Counted from the first letter of the stretch, positions 34,118 through 44,780 are shown. The stretch is 64,000 nucleotides of DNA from Cryptomeria japonica (GCF_030272615.1 NC_081405.1:24597272-24661271), one strand, 5' to 3'. Notes: generated from the sequence alone by a model not told the origin. Program-made: numbers and translations.

Positions 34118-35348
34118 TATAGCATCCTAAAATTGCGACACTTGCAATTTCGACTGCATTTGGTTCTTCACGATGGCGGCGCAACGTTGAACCTGAATGG
34201 AGACCCCGAAACCTGTTTACGACACCAAAAACTGCATTTTTCTGCACCCTGGCCTGATCCCTCCTTGCACCCTGCTGTCCTGGGAGGTGGGACCATGGCG
34301 CCGAGTGCCCTGGTCCCCCAGGACCATGGCGCCCAATGCCCTGGTCCCTGGCCCTATTTTGGGCCCGGTCTCTTGTGGGCATCGGGTCTTTAAGTTTGCA
34401 AATTGGAAAATAATGTTTCCTGGTCGGCCTAAGGTCGGGAAAATCAGTCTATCAGCCCTAATTGACAAGTATATAAACTACTTTTCCTCTCCTAGAAAGG
34501 GAGGAAGGAAATAAGAAAGAACAAGACGCGGAAGCGATATTCGAACATTCAAGCATTCAAGCATTCAAGCATTCCTTCAAGCAATTGAGCATTCTAAGTC
34601 TCCATTCAAGGCTAAGTGTTGCATTCAAGACAAGGATTCAACCATTGAAGAGGAGATCACATACAACATACAACATACTACTTACATTACACCTTCACAT
34701 GTAAGAATACAAACATTCTTACAACAAGGTATCAGTACTTGTTTACATTACAAACATTTACATTTACAACATTCTCATTTCTTGGTTAATTCCAAAACTG
34801 GGGTTTGACCTAAAGGCAAACCCCTCATCCCTAACCCCCCAATCATCCTCTCTTTTCTATGTGTAGGTTGCAGGTACGCGGCTGTAATTGAAGATCTGGA
34901 ATCCTTGTGCAGAGACGAACAGATCCCCCTTCGTTTCACGGATTTTTCGGAGGACCGTGTGCACGCCGGGCGCCATCGTCTCATCAACTTTCACTCAAAT
35001 TTGCAGAACAACACCGTCTCGACATTTTATTGCTAATTCCAGGTCCGCAGCTTCATCTCGTATCCCTATCTCTGTTTATAAGTGAATCTTTCCTACTTTA
35101 CATGCATTCCTAGTTCAATCTTTCTATCTACATTCTTTACAAAAGAGGGTATCCTTGATGTCACAGCCCTTGAAACTCATTTAGAATCCAATCTTGCATT
35201 GTGTGGGATTGGATCTTATGGGTTTCAACCCCTCTTTTGAATGTAAAGTCTCCCCTAAGTGAAAACCATCAACCCTAGTGACTCTCCCTTCTCTCTCCTT
35301 GGAGTTGGGGAGGGGAGAACAACTAGGGTTCGATTTTTCCACTTTACA
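34118..35348 (+). repeat. 5' LTR of element F
   Basis: TATA box TATATAAA at 34470-34477. U3 carries two 31-bp dyad units (34290-34347). A CATTCAAGCATTCAAG tandem stretch lies at about 34545-34580. The R/U5 part contains a GGACCGTGTGCAC motif (34954 on) like that in the leader hairpins. Confidence 0.94.
34290..34347. promoter_or_regulatory. Two 31-bp dyad units in U3 of element F 5' LTR
   Basis: Units start at 34290 and 34321; each has GGACCATGGCGC paired with G(C/T)GCCCTGGTCC around a short centre. They lie about 120-180 bp upstream of the TATA box. The 3' LTR has three such units (40883, 40914, 40945), which accounts for the whole 31-bp difference in LTR length. Confidence 0.75.
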
Positions 35349-35351
35349 TTT

Positions 35352-35364
35352 TGGTGAACCCGAC
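35352..35364 (+). promoter_or_regulatory. Putative primer-binding site of element F
   Basis: TGGTGAACCCGAC three bases after the LTR, identical to element B. tRNA not assigned. Confidence 0.65.
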
Positions 35365-35726
35365 GTGAACATCCTCATTTTGATTATTCATGGTTAGATC
35401 TGAAAATTTTGCTTTCGTAATTATATTTCCATGTTTGATCTTTTGCAAATTTTAGAGGTTGATTGCATAAAAACCCTAAAACTTTCTTTTTAAGTAATTA
35501 AACTTGTGAAATGTTTAATTGTTAATGCTTGTTTCAGATCTACCCTTCTATTGCAAATTGTCAATTCATATTTGTGCTTTAATTCTGAAAATTAAGTGGT
35601 TAAATGTCAAAAGTCAAAGTTTTAAGACCTTCTTGATTCAACCTTTGGCTGATAATTTCACTGATCAAAACACCTCCAAATCGGCTGTAACTTTGGATTC
35701 TGCAATAAAATCACAATATATTTCAT

Positions 35727-35808
35727 CCCTGAAAATTTGGAAAAAAGTTGTGAGGACCGTGTGCACCCCGAGCGCCATCGTCCCCAACATTTTTTTCGAA
35801 ATTTCAGG
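35727..35808 (+). promoter_or_regulatory. Leader stem-loop 1 of element F
   Basis: Outer arms CCCTGAAAATTTGGAAAAAA and a complementary T-rich arm ending AAATTTCAGG; inner GGACCGTG faces CATCGTCC (imperfect). The loop contains the self-complementary hexamer GTGCAC. Same design as the hairpins at 2676 and 36349. Confidence 0.6.
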
Positions 35809-36348
35809 AGCTAGATCTTACTGTATTTTTCTGCTAAAATCTAGAATTTTGGCTGATTTTATCAATTTTAACACTTTCAAAATTAAAGTCAAAGTTGGTC
35901 TAGCGATTGCTTGGATTGAGGCTTCTAATCATTCAAAAATTGTTGAAATTAAAATTCATATCAAAATTGTGTTTCTTGCAGTCCTAAATCTGAAAAGTGT
36001 GTTAGCATTCATTCAAAATTTTAGTGTTTTATTCAAATTTTTGCAGTTTGTGACTTTTGAAATTAAGTGTTTCATTGCAACAACTTTGATTTCCACTTTC
36101 AAATTCGAATTTTGCATGAAATCGAGTCAACTTTTGAATTTCAAAACTTGCATTGCTTTCAGTATTCCTTCTAAAATCATAAAATTCAAAATTTCAGTTT
36201 CCCCCTCTTTTTCAAAATTCAAATTTTACATTTTTCAACAATCTTGGTAGGGTTCAATTTTGAGATTGCAACTTTAATTTGGCCTATCTACAGATCATAA
36301 AATCACTCAGTTTTTTCAGATTAGCTTTAAAATCATCATAACTTTCAT

Positions 36349-36430
36349 CCCTGAAAATTTCGAAAAAAGTTGCAAGGACCGTGTGCACTCCGTTCGCCAC
36401 GGTCCCGGACATTTTTTCCAAAATTTCGGG
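36349..36430 (+). promoter_or_regulatory. Leader stem-loop 2 of element F
   Basis: Outer arms CCCTGAAAATTTCGAAAAAA and a complementary arm ending AAATTTCGGG. The inner stem is a perfect 8-bp GGACCGTG (36376) / CACGGTCC (36398) pair enclosing GTGCAC. It lies about 105 nt before the gag start codon. Confidence 0.65.
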
Positions 36431-36535
36431 AGATTGTCCTGATTGTATTTAACAGCTTAAATCTAGGAGATTGGCTGATTTTATTGAAATTTGCTACCTC
36501 TAAAATTCAAAATCTTCTCTCTCTCTCTTTAGTGC

Positions 36536-38611
36536 ATGAGTTTTACAACAATAAGCCCTACTTACACTATTCCCGTTAGACGAAGCCTTAGAATTAAGTC
36601 TTTCCAAGGTTTAATTACTGAGGAGATGGAACCTAATTTGGATGGCCTTTTTAACGAGGACATGGGTAATTCCCCTAATCCTCTTAATGATGAAGAAGCT
36701 CTTCATGAGGTTTCTGTAGAACAACTTTTGAAATTGGATAACCAATTTGATGATTTTCGACAATGGATGTCTCAAGAATACCCTGATAGTGAAGCTCTTT
36801 CATTAATTGAGGGTCTAAAATGTATGGTTCAAAGTGATAAGAATGGAATTGATATTTTGCGTGGTATTGCACACATTGTGGATTCGAATGTGATGCCGAT
36901 GAAAAGTTGTGCCGAAACCTTAGGTTATACACAACCTCCTACTCAAGTTAATCATTCTATTCCTTTGACAACTCCTATTGCTAGTATACCTACTTTTACA
37001 TCAAACATAATGACTACTTCAATACAAGACATTCCGCCTATGATCACTAGTCATGGGGGCAATCCTTCTTCTTCAATCAACCCTCTTCCTTCATTCAATC
37101 CAACTTCTTCATTCATTCCTTCAATGAGTGTCCCTATTTCACAAATAAACATGACGCAAGGGGGCAATTCATTTAACCATTCCATTCCTCCTTGTAGTGT
37201 TCCTCCTTTCCAATCATCTCCTATGACTAACTATCATAGTGTCCCACCACCTTACTCTCTACCTTCTTTCAATAACATAACACCTCCATCACAATCTAAC
37301 ACGTCTAATATGAACTCTTCGACTGAAGCGACCATTAACAATCTTGCACAAACTATCTCTTCTTTACAGCAACAAATTGCCTCTATGAATCAATCTAAGT
37401 TTAGTGTGCCCACATTTGATGTTGCGAGCCCACTTTCTCTTGACATTGTTCGAGCTATCCCCCCTAAACATGTTGAAATTCCGCATTTGGAGCTTTATAA
37501 TGGTAAGGGTGATCCTCTAACACATGTTAAGACCTTTCAAGCAATATGCACTGATTTTGCTTATGACCAAAGGTTGCTTGCAAAACTATTTACTAGAACA
37601 TTAAGAGATAAATCCCTACAATGGTATTGCTCGTTGCCTTCTTATTCTATTACTTCTTTCGAACAACTTGCAAATGCTTTTATTCAACAATTCCAAAACA
37701 ATATAAGTCCTAAAGTTACTTTGATTGATTTAATGCATTGTAAACAAGGTGTTAAAGAAAAAGTGACTGATTTCATTGGTAGATATAAGAATTTGTATGC
37801 TCAAATCTCTTTTCCAGTGCCTGACAATGATATTCAAAGAATCTTTATATCTAATTTACAAAAAGATATTAGAGAAAAACTTCTGTTTTCTGCGTTTACT
37901 TCTTTCCAACAGTTGTGCGCAACTCTTCACAATTATCAACCGACTGTGAGTCAAATGGAACAAGCAAATCCTATGGCTCCGAGTGATAAGGGTGAGAGTA
38001 ATCAACAACCATTTGGGAAGTTTAAACTGAACAGAGAGTCCATTAAATTCAATGAAAACATCATCAACAACAATGTGAATGCGGCATCAGGTGTGCCTCC
38101 TATTTCTAAGTTTTTCAAGAAAGAAAGAAAGTTTACTCCTTTGAATGAATCATTGCATAGTATTATGAATAAGTTATTGGAACAAAATGTGCTTACTCTT
38201 CCTCCTATAAGGCAAATAGATCCTGCAAAGATTAATTCACCCTATTTTGATAACAAATCTTTTTGTCAATTTCATCGTCAACCTGGGCATGATACTGAAA
38301 AATGTTTTGCTTTAAAGGGTAAAATTCAAGATTTGATTGATAATAATACTATTTCTATTTCTGGAGTGAATGATAAAGGCAACACATCTGTAGCTCCTCC
38401 TAACCAAAATCTTCAAATTTTTACCGATCCATTACCTTCTCATACCTCTAATGCGATTGATACTACTGATTCCTCTGTCTCACCTGATGATCTTGTGTCC
38501 ATGACTCCGAATGCGATTAACTTTGTAGAGCAGCAGAAAATCCCTAAGAACCTTCCATCACCTTTGATTCCAGTGAAACTATCAGGGCACCTGATGGTCC
38601 TTTATATATAG
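36536..38611 (+). CDS. Gag protein of element F
   Basis: A 691-residue ORF. Residues 1-300 are polar with a long Ser/Pro/Asn-rich part (about 125-290). A retrotransposon-gag domain occupies about residues 308-430, with the typical F-x10-W-x2-L pattern around DKSLQWYCSLP. A knuckle C-x2-H-x4-H-x4-C lies at about residues 577-590 (38264-38305). The frame ends at a TAG at 38609, but the sequence continues into the protease in the next frame. The reading fits a missing G in the run at about 38585-38587, so gag and protease were probably one ORF. It would build the particle shell and bind RNA. Start: first ATG in the frame, shortly after leader hairpin 2. Confidence 0.85.
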   Translation: MSFTTISPTYTIPVRRSLRIKSFQGLITEEMEPNLDGLFNEDMGNSPNPLNDEEALHEVSVEQLLKLDNQFDDFRQWMSQEYPDSEALSLIEGLKCMVQSDKNGIDILRGIAHIVDSNVMPMKSCAETLGYTQPPTQVNHSIPLTTPIASIPTFTSNIMTTSIQDIPPMITSHGGNPSSSINPLPSFNPTSSFIPSMSVPISQINMTQGGNSFNHSIPPCSVPPFQSSPMTNYHSVPPPYSLPSFNNITPPSQSNTSNMNSSTEATINNLAQTISSLQQQIASMNQSKFSVPTFDVASPLSLDIVRAIPPKHVEIPHLELYNGKGDPLTHVKTFQAICTDFAYDQRLLAKLFTRTLRDKSLQWYCSLPSYSITSFEQLANAFIQQFQNNISPKVTLIDLMHCKQGVKEKVTDFIGRYKNLYAQISFPVPDNDIQRIFISNLQKDIREKLLFSAFTSFQQLCATLHNYQPTVSQMEQANPMAPSDKGESNQQPFGKFKLNRESIKFNENIINNNVNAASGVPPISKFFKKERKFTPLNESLHSIMNKLLEQNVLTLPPIRQIDPAKINSPYFDNKSFCQFHRQPGHDTEKCFALKGKIQDLIDNNTISISGVNDKGNTSVAPPNQNLQIFTDPLPSHTSNAIDTTDSSVSPDDLVSMTPNAINFVEQQKIPKNLPSPLIPVKLSGHLMVLYI

Positions 38612-39480
38612 TTGCAAAAGTCAAGAATACACCTTGCCATGGAGTGCTTATTGATCCTTCTTGTATGGTTAATATCATTACTGAAGAAATTCTTTTTACT
38701 TTGCAATTGAATCAAGTGATCTATGATGAAACAAATGTGGTTGTGAAACTATTTGATGCATTTTCTTCTCCTGCAATTGGTTCTATTACATTACCTATTG
38801 AGGTCCATAACAAATCCCTTGATGTGGACTTTGCTATTATTCCATCATCTGAACAATTTCGTGTGAAGCTAGGCTATCCTTGGCTGTCTTCCATGAAAGC
38901 TATTGCTTCTCCTATTCACAAGTGTTTGAAATTTCCCCATAATGGTGAAGTTGTTACTGTCAATCATAGTCTCTTTAAACCAGCTGAAAGAATTTCTAGC
39001 GTTCCTCTTGATTACTTTTGGCCTAAACAATTCCAATCTCTTCCTCCGCGAAGTGATCATCTTTTCAAATCTTATCAAAAGTGGAAAAAAGACATGATCC
39101 TATCTCTAAGTGAACCTAGAACACCCAAACTTGATATTCCTATCGTTCTTGAGAAGGAAGTTCTTCCTTTGAAAGATAAAACTAATGTCCTTCCTCAAGA
39201 AGATTCCCAACCCATCTCTATGGATGTGACTGTGCCTATATCTAATAAACTTCCTAAAAGTAGACCTATACCTCCTCGTCATGATGGACTTGGTCTCCTT
39301 CCTAAACTACGTATTCCTCCCTTATATGGAGCAGTTCCTCCTCCTTCCTCTTATGGAGAGAAGAGACCTTCCTCTTCTCCTATTGTTCAACCTAAGAGAC
39401 CACAACCTAAACACCCAAGTGATAAGGATGAGAACATTCCTCCTCCTCAATCTTCGCAACTTCCTACTAAGACTAGATGA
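38588..39480 (+). pseudogene. Protease-like domain of element F
   Basis: In frame after the gag frameshift. The segment around 38610-38940 has the retropepsin-like layout (beta-rich, VLIDPSCMVNIIT, then later LGYPWL), but the catalytic D-S/T-G is D-P-S, so activity is doubtful even if the frame were intact. From about 39000 on it becomes a Pro/Ser/Lys-rich linker. It stops at a TGA (39478-39480) where CGA (Arg) fits the Arg-rich context; a second TGA follows shortly at about 39508. Confidence 0.7.
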
Positions 39481-39972
39481 AATCGTTCTGCACGTGAACA
39501 CCGATGAAAGCGTCGTCTTAGAGCTCAGGCAGCTGCTTCTCAAACTTTGCAATCCCCAAAAACACCTTCAGCCAATATTATTCCATTTTCTCCTCAGCCG
39601 ACAATTGAGCCGAAATCTCCTAAACATAAGATGCATGATGGTCTTGATCCTGTGCGAGTTAAAGATCCTATTTTTATAAATCTTGATGATGATATAGATG
39701 AAAATGTTATTCATGATGAAAATGTTACTCCTGTTCATTCTGATAGTGAATATGAATATGTTGATGTTGATAACCATTTATCTAACGAATTTTCTAAAGC
39801 ACTTATCCTAGCTCCTAGACAAGAACACCGTGGCTTGGGATATGAACATAGCCCTTGTTTGGATCTTGTGATAGCTCCATCTGCTATGTTGGATGTTCCT
39901 CCTCTAGCGTGTTTCCTACCTTCCCGAAATATTGATCAGCAAGATCGGGGGGTAGATGACGTGCTAGACTAG
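39481..39972 (+). pseudogene. C-terminal tail of the element F polyprotein
   Basis: Same frame as the protease part, reopened after two TGA codons; the longest open part is 39547-39972. The text is acidic (many Asp) and ends with a segment rich in Gly/Leu/Pro that faintly resembles a G-patch (HRGLGYEHSPC). No reverse transcriptase follows. Function unknown. Confidence 0.55.
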
Positions 39973-40695
39973 TTCATTAGCATAGCAGACTCTCTCCTCC
40001 TCTCTTTTGTCACTTCTTCTATGTGTTACTCTCATTCTTCTATTTGTTGTCCTTAGTGTTGTCTACTTGAGGACGATGCAAAACATTGAGATCTCTTTTG
40101 GTCTCTCTCATGTTGACTCAAAAGACACATGTGTTCCCTTCTTCTAGGTGACCTTCCTTGATTGGGGAATGAAGAACAATTATGCATACATACATATGAT
40201 ATACATGAATTATCATACATCATACTGACCCCGAGGATAGCGAAGTCACCTTGTGCTTTGTGTCTATTATCCTTGGGCTTATCTCACACTTGGGGGCTAA
40301 ATCCTTGTGATAACGTGCTCCTTTTCTTTTTCATTTCTTATATGTATCACTACCTTAAAGAAATCACCCCCGGTGAGGCGTGTGCGATCGCTTTAACGTA
40401 GGGGGGCATACATCCCATTCATATCTTTTCAAGATACTTGAAAATTTCTTGACAAATTTAGCTTTGCCTTGAAAATTTTTGATATCTTTCTTGCATGACT
40501 CATAGTGAGGGAACCTTACTACTGACAGTCATGGTTCTCCCTCGTGATCTTCCCTTTTACTTTGTCAATCGAAGTCGTAAGATCCTTAGTCTACTGGGGG
40601 CTTGGTGTATCTTGCCTCCTTGACGTGGTGAAAGTTTTTCAATGTTGTTTCCTTGTACTTTATCGGAAGTATGAGCGTACGCTTATACTCCCGCT
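39973..40695 (+). other. Non-coding 3' interior of element F
   Basis: About 720 bp without an ORF, with CTTGGGGGCTAA and CTGGGGGCTT motifs similar to element B's interior. Confidence 0.6.
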
Positions 40696-40710
40696 AAAGT
40701 GGGGGCTAAA
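40696..40710 (+). promoter_or_regulatory. Polypurine tract of element F
   Basis: AAAGTGGGGGCTAAA directly before the 3' LTR. Confidence 0.88.
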
Positions 40711-41972
40711 TGTAGCGTCCTAAAATTGCGACACTTGCAATTTCAACTGCATTTGAGTCTTCACAATGGGGGTGCAACATTGAACCTGAATGGAGACCCC
40801 GAAACCTGTTTACGACACCAAAAACTGCATTTTTCTGTACCCTGGCCTGATCCCTCCTTGCACCCTGCTGTCCCAGGAGGTGGGACCATGGCGCCCAGCG
40901 CCCTGGTCCTTCAGGACTAGGGCGCCCAGTGCCCTGGTCCCCCAGGACCATGGCGCCCAGCGCCCTGGTCCCTGGCCCTATTTTGGGCCCGGTCTCTTGT
41001 GGGCATCGGGTCTTTAAGTTTGCAAATTGGAAAATAATGTTTCCTGGTCGGCCTAAGGTCAGGAAAATCAGTCTATCAGCCCTAATTGACAAGTATATAA
41101 ACTACTTTTCCTCTCCTAGAAAGGGAGGAAGGAAATAAGCAAGAACAAGATGCGGAAGCGATATTCGAACATTCAAGCATTCAAGCATTCAAGCATTCCT
41201 TCAAGCAATTGAGCATTCTAAGTCTCCATTCAAGGCTAAGTGTTGCATTCAAGACAAGGATTCAACCATTGAAGAGGAGATCACATACAACATACAACAT
41301 ACTACTTACATTACACCTTCGCATGTAAGAATACAAACATTCTTACAACAAGGTATCAGTACTTGTTTACATTACAAACATTTACATTTACAACATTCTC
41401 ATTTCTTGGTTAATTCCAAAACTGGGGTTTGACCTAAAGGCAAACCCCTCATCCCTAACCCCCCAATCCTCCTCTCTTTTCTGTGTGTAGGTTGCAGGTA
41501 CGCGGCTGTAATTGAGGATCTGGAACCCTTGTGCAGAGACGAATAGATCCCCCTTCGTTTCGTGGATTTTTCGGAGGACCATGTGCACGCCGGGCGCCAT
41601 CGTCCTGTCAAATTTCGTTCAAATTTGCAAAACAGCACCGTCTCGACATTTTACTGATAATTCCAGGTCTGCAGCTTCATCCCGTATCCCTATCTCTGTT
41701 TATAAGTGAATCTTTCCTACTTTACATGCATTCCTAGTTCAATCTTTCTATCTACATTCTTTACAAAAGAGGGTATCATTGATGCCACAACCCTTGAAAC
41801 TCATTTAGAATCCAATCTTGCATTGTGTGGGATTGGATCTTGTGGGTTTCAACCCCTCTTTTGAATGTAAAGTCTCCCCTAAGTGAAAACCATCAACCCT
41901 AGTGACTCTCCCTTCTCTCTCCTTGGAGTTGGGGAGGGGAGAACAACTAGGGTTTGATTTTTCCGCTTTACA
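40711..41972 (+). repeat. 3' LTR of element F
   Basis: Copy of 34118-35348 with 31 extra bases, explained by a third U3 dyad unit (40883-40971). TATA box at 41094-41100. Otherwise very similar to the 5' copy. Confidence 0.94.
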
Positions 41973-41977
41973 CCTAC

Positions 41978-42196
41978 CTACCCTTGTTTCTTTTTGAGCC
42001 ACATGTCATGTTTGTGTGCTCACATATCCATATAGCCTTACCTATATAAGTAGGCTCATATTCATTGTATGTAATTGAACGATTGATGATCCAGTTGATC
42101 AGTATTTTCTCTTGATAGAATATAGTTTATTCCTATCATTATTTTATTCTCTTATTTGTTCTTTCTATTGCCTCTAGATCTTGGAAAAGTCTCACA
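41978..42196 (+). repeat. Element E 5' LTR, second part
   Basis: Resumes after element F. Includes a TATA box CTATATAAG (42042-42050) and ends ...GTCTCACA just before the primer site. Together with 33897-34117 it forms a short copia-type LTR. Confidence 0.65.
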
Positions 42197-42209
42197 TGGT
42201 ATCAGAGCC
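42197..42209 (+). promoter_or_regulatory. Primer-binding site of element E (initiator Met tRNA type)
   Basis: TGGTATCAGAGCC directly after the LTR end. Confidence 0.9.
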
Positions 42210-43003
42210 ATTAGAGTGTCATTGGTTTGCTAATTGAGAGAAATTTGATGTTATTTGGGGTTTGCATTTTGGAGTTTTCTATTGAAGGTTATTATTAAAG
42301 CTTGAAGGGTCAAATATGAGGTTACCATTGGATTGAGGAGGTCCAAGAAAGTTATTTTTGCCTATTGTTTCATCCAAATTAGACTTCAAAGGCCAAATCT
42401 AGAGACATTTGAAGTTTGAAGCTGCGGCGGAAATTTTCCAGAAATTATAATTTTGTAGGCAATTTTCAAATAGCGATATCTCACTCATCTGGACTCCTTT
42501 TTTTGAGCAATTGTTTTTGTTTTGGGGTAGAATTTTGTGATTTGTACAGTGGTGTAGAATTTTTCTGTTTTTCAGATACAGTTTTTTCGGAAATCATGAA
42601 ATCCCAATTTTTACAGCTTTGGAGGCTTCATTTGGACTCATATGGACTCCTCTTTAGGTGCCGTTTTTTTTTTAAGTGCATAATTTTTGTCTACTTTCAT
42701 AATCTGCCATTTGTTTGTAGTGATTTTAAGTAGAAATTGTACTTTTAGTATTTGGTCTTTTTTGGCCTATTTGGTACTTGTATTTTGCTTGGATCTCAGT
42801 TTAGATCACTAACAGTATTTGTTGAAGTCTCTTATATCTCATTTTGAGAAATTGTAAATTGAAATCAGAAGTCCACTATGTCTTGTTTTGCAAGTGTCCC
42901 ATTGTATACACACTAAGTATAAAGTGCCAAATCACCATTTTGGGGGGGTGTATTGTGTTATTGTGCCTCTTTCTATCTTGTGTTTTTTCATTTTGGTGCT
43001 ATG
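42210..43003 (+). other. Untranslated leader of element E
   Basis: About 790 bp between primer site and gag start. T-rich with no ORF of interest. It ends in CTATG (42999-43003), the target site used by element G; the ATG in it is the gag start codon. Confidence 0.7.
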
Positions 43004-43168
43004 TGTAAATGATGTTCAATTCTCAATTCAATATGCAAGATATATTCTAGTTATAATTTTCTCGATCTATGTATTGTCTATTTATATGATAAATCTGATT
43101 ATCTTCTTTTGTATGGCAGGTGAGAGGAGCACTTATTGATTTCTATGTCCTTTTTCTCATATTCCATA

Positions 43169-43211
<43 letters not shown>

Positions 43212-43789
43212 GGGAGGATCAAGCAGTGCCTTGATCGGTCGTGTCTTATGGACATGACCGATCAAGACACTACTTGATCGCACCCTTTGGTATATAATAT
43301 TAATCGGTGTTAAACATATTTGTCAGTCTGATATTACTCGGTGATCACATAACATATGACATATTTGCCAACCCGATATTAATTGGGATTTACGTAACAT
43401 ATTAACATGTTTAACCAATATGCCAATCGGTATTAATGATGGCATTTGGTATAGCAAAGTAACCGAAGTGAATCAATGTCTATGTTAACCGACACCGATC
43501 ACTTAACTAATAGTTATATTCATTAATCATTGATCGGTGTATTACTATGCCACCCGATAGTTATATAATAATCACTTGTTGAGAACAAATCCGATATAGA
43601 TCGAGATAGATGATTAATTAGATAACTATCATTGATTACCAATATGCCATGGTTATCGATGAGGAATAATCATCAAATAGAATAGCTTGAAGTTTTTCTT
43701 AATGGTTTAATCGATAGGATAAATAATTGAATGAGAGACTTCATTTATCTCTCATTCAATCATTTATCTTACCGTATCATGCATTAACA
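43004..43789 (-). repeat. 3' LTR of element G (minus strand)
   Basis: In plus coordinates begins TGTAAATGATG and ends CATTAACA. Contains a TA microsatellite (about 43167-43206) and a 63-nt inverted repeat (43217-43279). Pairs with 47801-48592. Confidence 0.93.
43217..43279. repeat. 63-nt inverted repeat inside element G LTR
   Basis: Left arm GATCAAGCAGTG then CTTGATCGGTCGTGTC, centre TTATG, right arm GACATGACCGATCAAG then CACTACTTGATC; about 28 paired bases with few mismatches. The copy in the other LTR (48016-48078) has lost pairing in the middle of its left arm. Confidence 0.85.
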
Positions 43790-43804
43790 CTCCCTCTTAG
43801 CTAG
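43790..43804 (-). promoter_or_regulatory. Polypurine tract of element G
   Basis: Minus strand reads CTAGCTAAGAGGGAG followed by TGTTAATGC, the LTR start. A near copy of this junction lies inside the element at about 45095-45115. Confidence 0.8.
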
Positions 43805-43884
43805 GTAAGATAAATGCCAACAATATATCAAGCATCACAATTTAAATGATGATTAGTATTCTTTACATAATCTGACTCTCTGAG

Positions 43885-44400
43885 AAAATCATGTCACCTA
43901 ATCACATGATATGAAGTATCACTTAAACACGTGATACAAATGTCCATCACGTCAATCTTGTGATGACATGATATCACCTAAGCATGTGATATTAGTGTTG
44001 CCTAGACACAATACTTAAGGATAATCATATGAGAAAGATTTAAATTCTCATTTTAGAAAATCATATCACCTAGTCACATGATATGAAATATCACCTAAAT
44101 ATGTGATACAAATGTCCATCACGTCAATCTTGTGATGACAGGATATCACCTAAGCATGTGATATCATTATTGCCTAAACGCAATACTTAAGGATAATCAT
44201 ATGAGAAAGATTTAAATTCTCATTTTAGAAAATCATATCACCTAATCACATGATATGAAGTGTCACCTAAACACGTGATAAAAATTTCCATCACGTCAAT
44301 CTTTTGATGACAGGATATCACCTAAGCATGTGATATCAGTATTGCCTAAACACACAATACTTAAGGATAATCATATGAGAAGGATTTAAATTCTCATCTT
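43885..44400. repeat. Three 172-bp tandem repeats in element G
   Basis: Units start at 43885, 44057 and 44229. Each contains four short hairpins built on ATCAC/GTGAT: ATCATGT...ACATGAT, TATCAC...GTGATA, CATCAC...GTGATG and GATATCAC...GTGATATC. Non-coding. Confidence 0.92.
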
Positions 44401-44692
44401 ATCCAAGTTGTGGTATGTGCACAAAACACCTTATACAAATGTTTTACCACAACACAATCATGGTACATCCATGACACACCAAAAATCCAACATGATAACT
44501 GGTTTGGACATTATAAGACTGTCACCTTATAATGTCTACATACAAGTGTTCATTATCTTGAGAGATCGTTACCTCTTAGATATGAACCCAGGGGATAAAA
44601 TCCAAAATGTCCTTTCATGACAAAGAAGTTTACACATTAAACATCTTATTGATATGCAAATATAGATTACAAAGCATATTACCTATCTATCA

Positions 44693-44780
44693 TACCTAAA
44701 CCTTTTTTGAAGTGGTCAACCTTTACTCTAGAAAGAGATTTGGTCAGAATATCTACAGTTTGATCTCCAAGGGAAAACCC
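44693..44780 (-). pseudogene. Copia RNase H C-terminal scrap in element G
   Basis: The minus strand encodes DQTVDILTKSLSRVKVDHF and a KKGLGM end, matching the conserved tail of copia RNase H. It shows the copia ancestry of G. It lies downstream of the internal polypurine-like site, so the interior is rearranged or chimeric. Confidence 0.8.

Larger units (their letters stand above)
34118..41972 (+). mobile_element. Element F: non-autonomous Ty3-type element with gag and protease-like ORF
   Basis: LTRs of 1231 and 1262 bp (start TATAGCATCC / TGTAGCGTCC, end CTTTACA), perfect CCTAC target duplication, primer-like site TGGTGAACCCGAC and polypurine tract AAAGTGGGGGCTAAA. The interior has a gag with a retrotransposon-gag domain and knuckle, a protease-like domain and a C-terminal tail, but no reverse transcriptase, RNase H or integrase. 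The 5' LTR start is TA rather than TG, a G-to-A change. Related to element B throughout LTR and leader. Confidence 0.94.

Noticed and set aside
34107-34468. ORFs of 83-105 codons at the start of F's LTRs on both strands
   Set aside because: They fall in GC-rich U3 DNA, recur in both LTRs, and have no protein similarity that I recognise.
35519-36250. 243-codon ORF in the leader of element F
   Set aside because: The region is homologous to the non-coding leader of element B and contains the leader hairpin; composition is Phe/Lys/Ile-driven.
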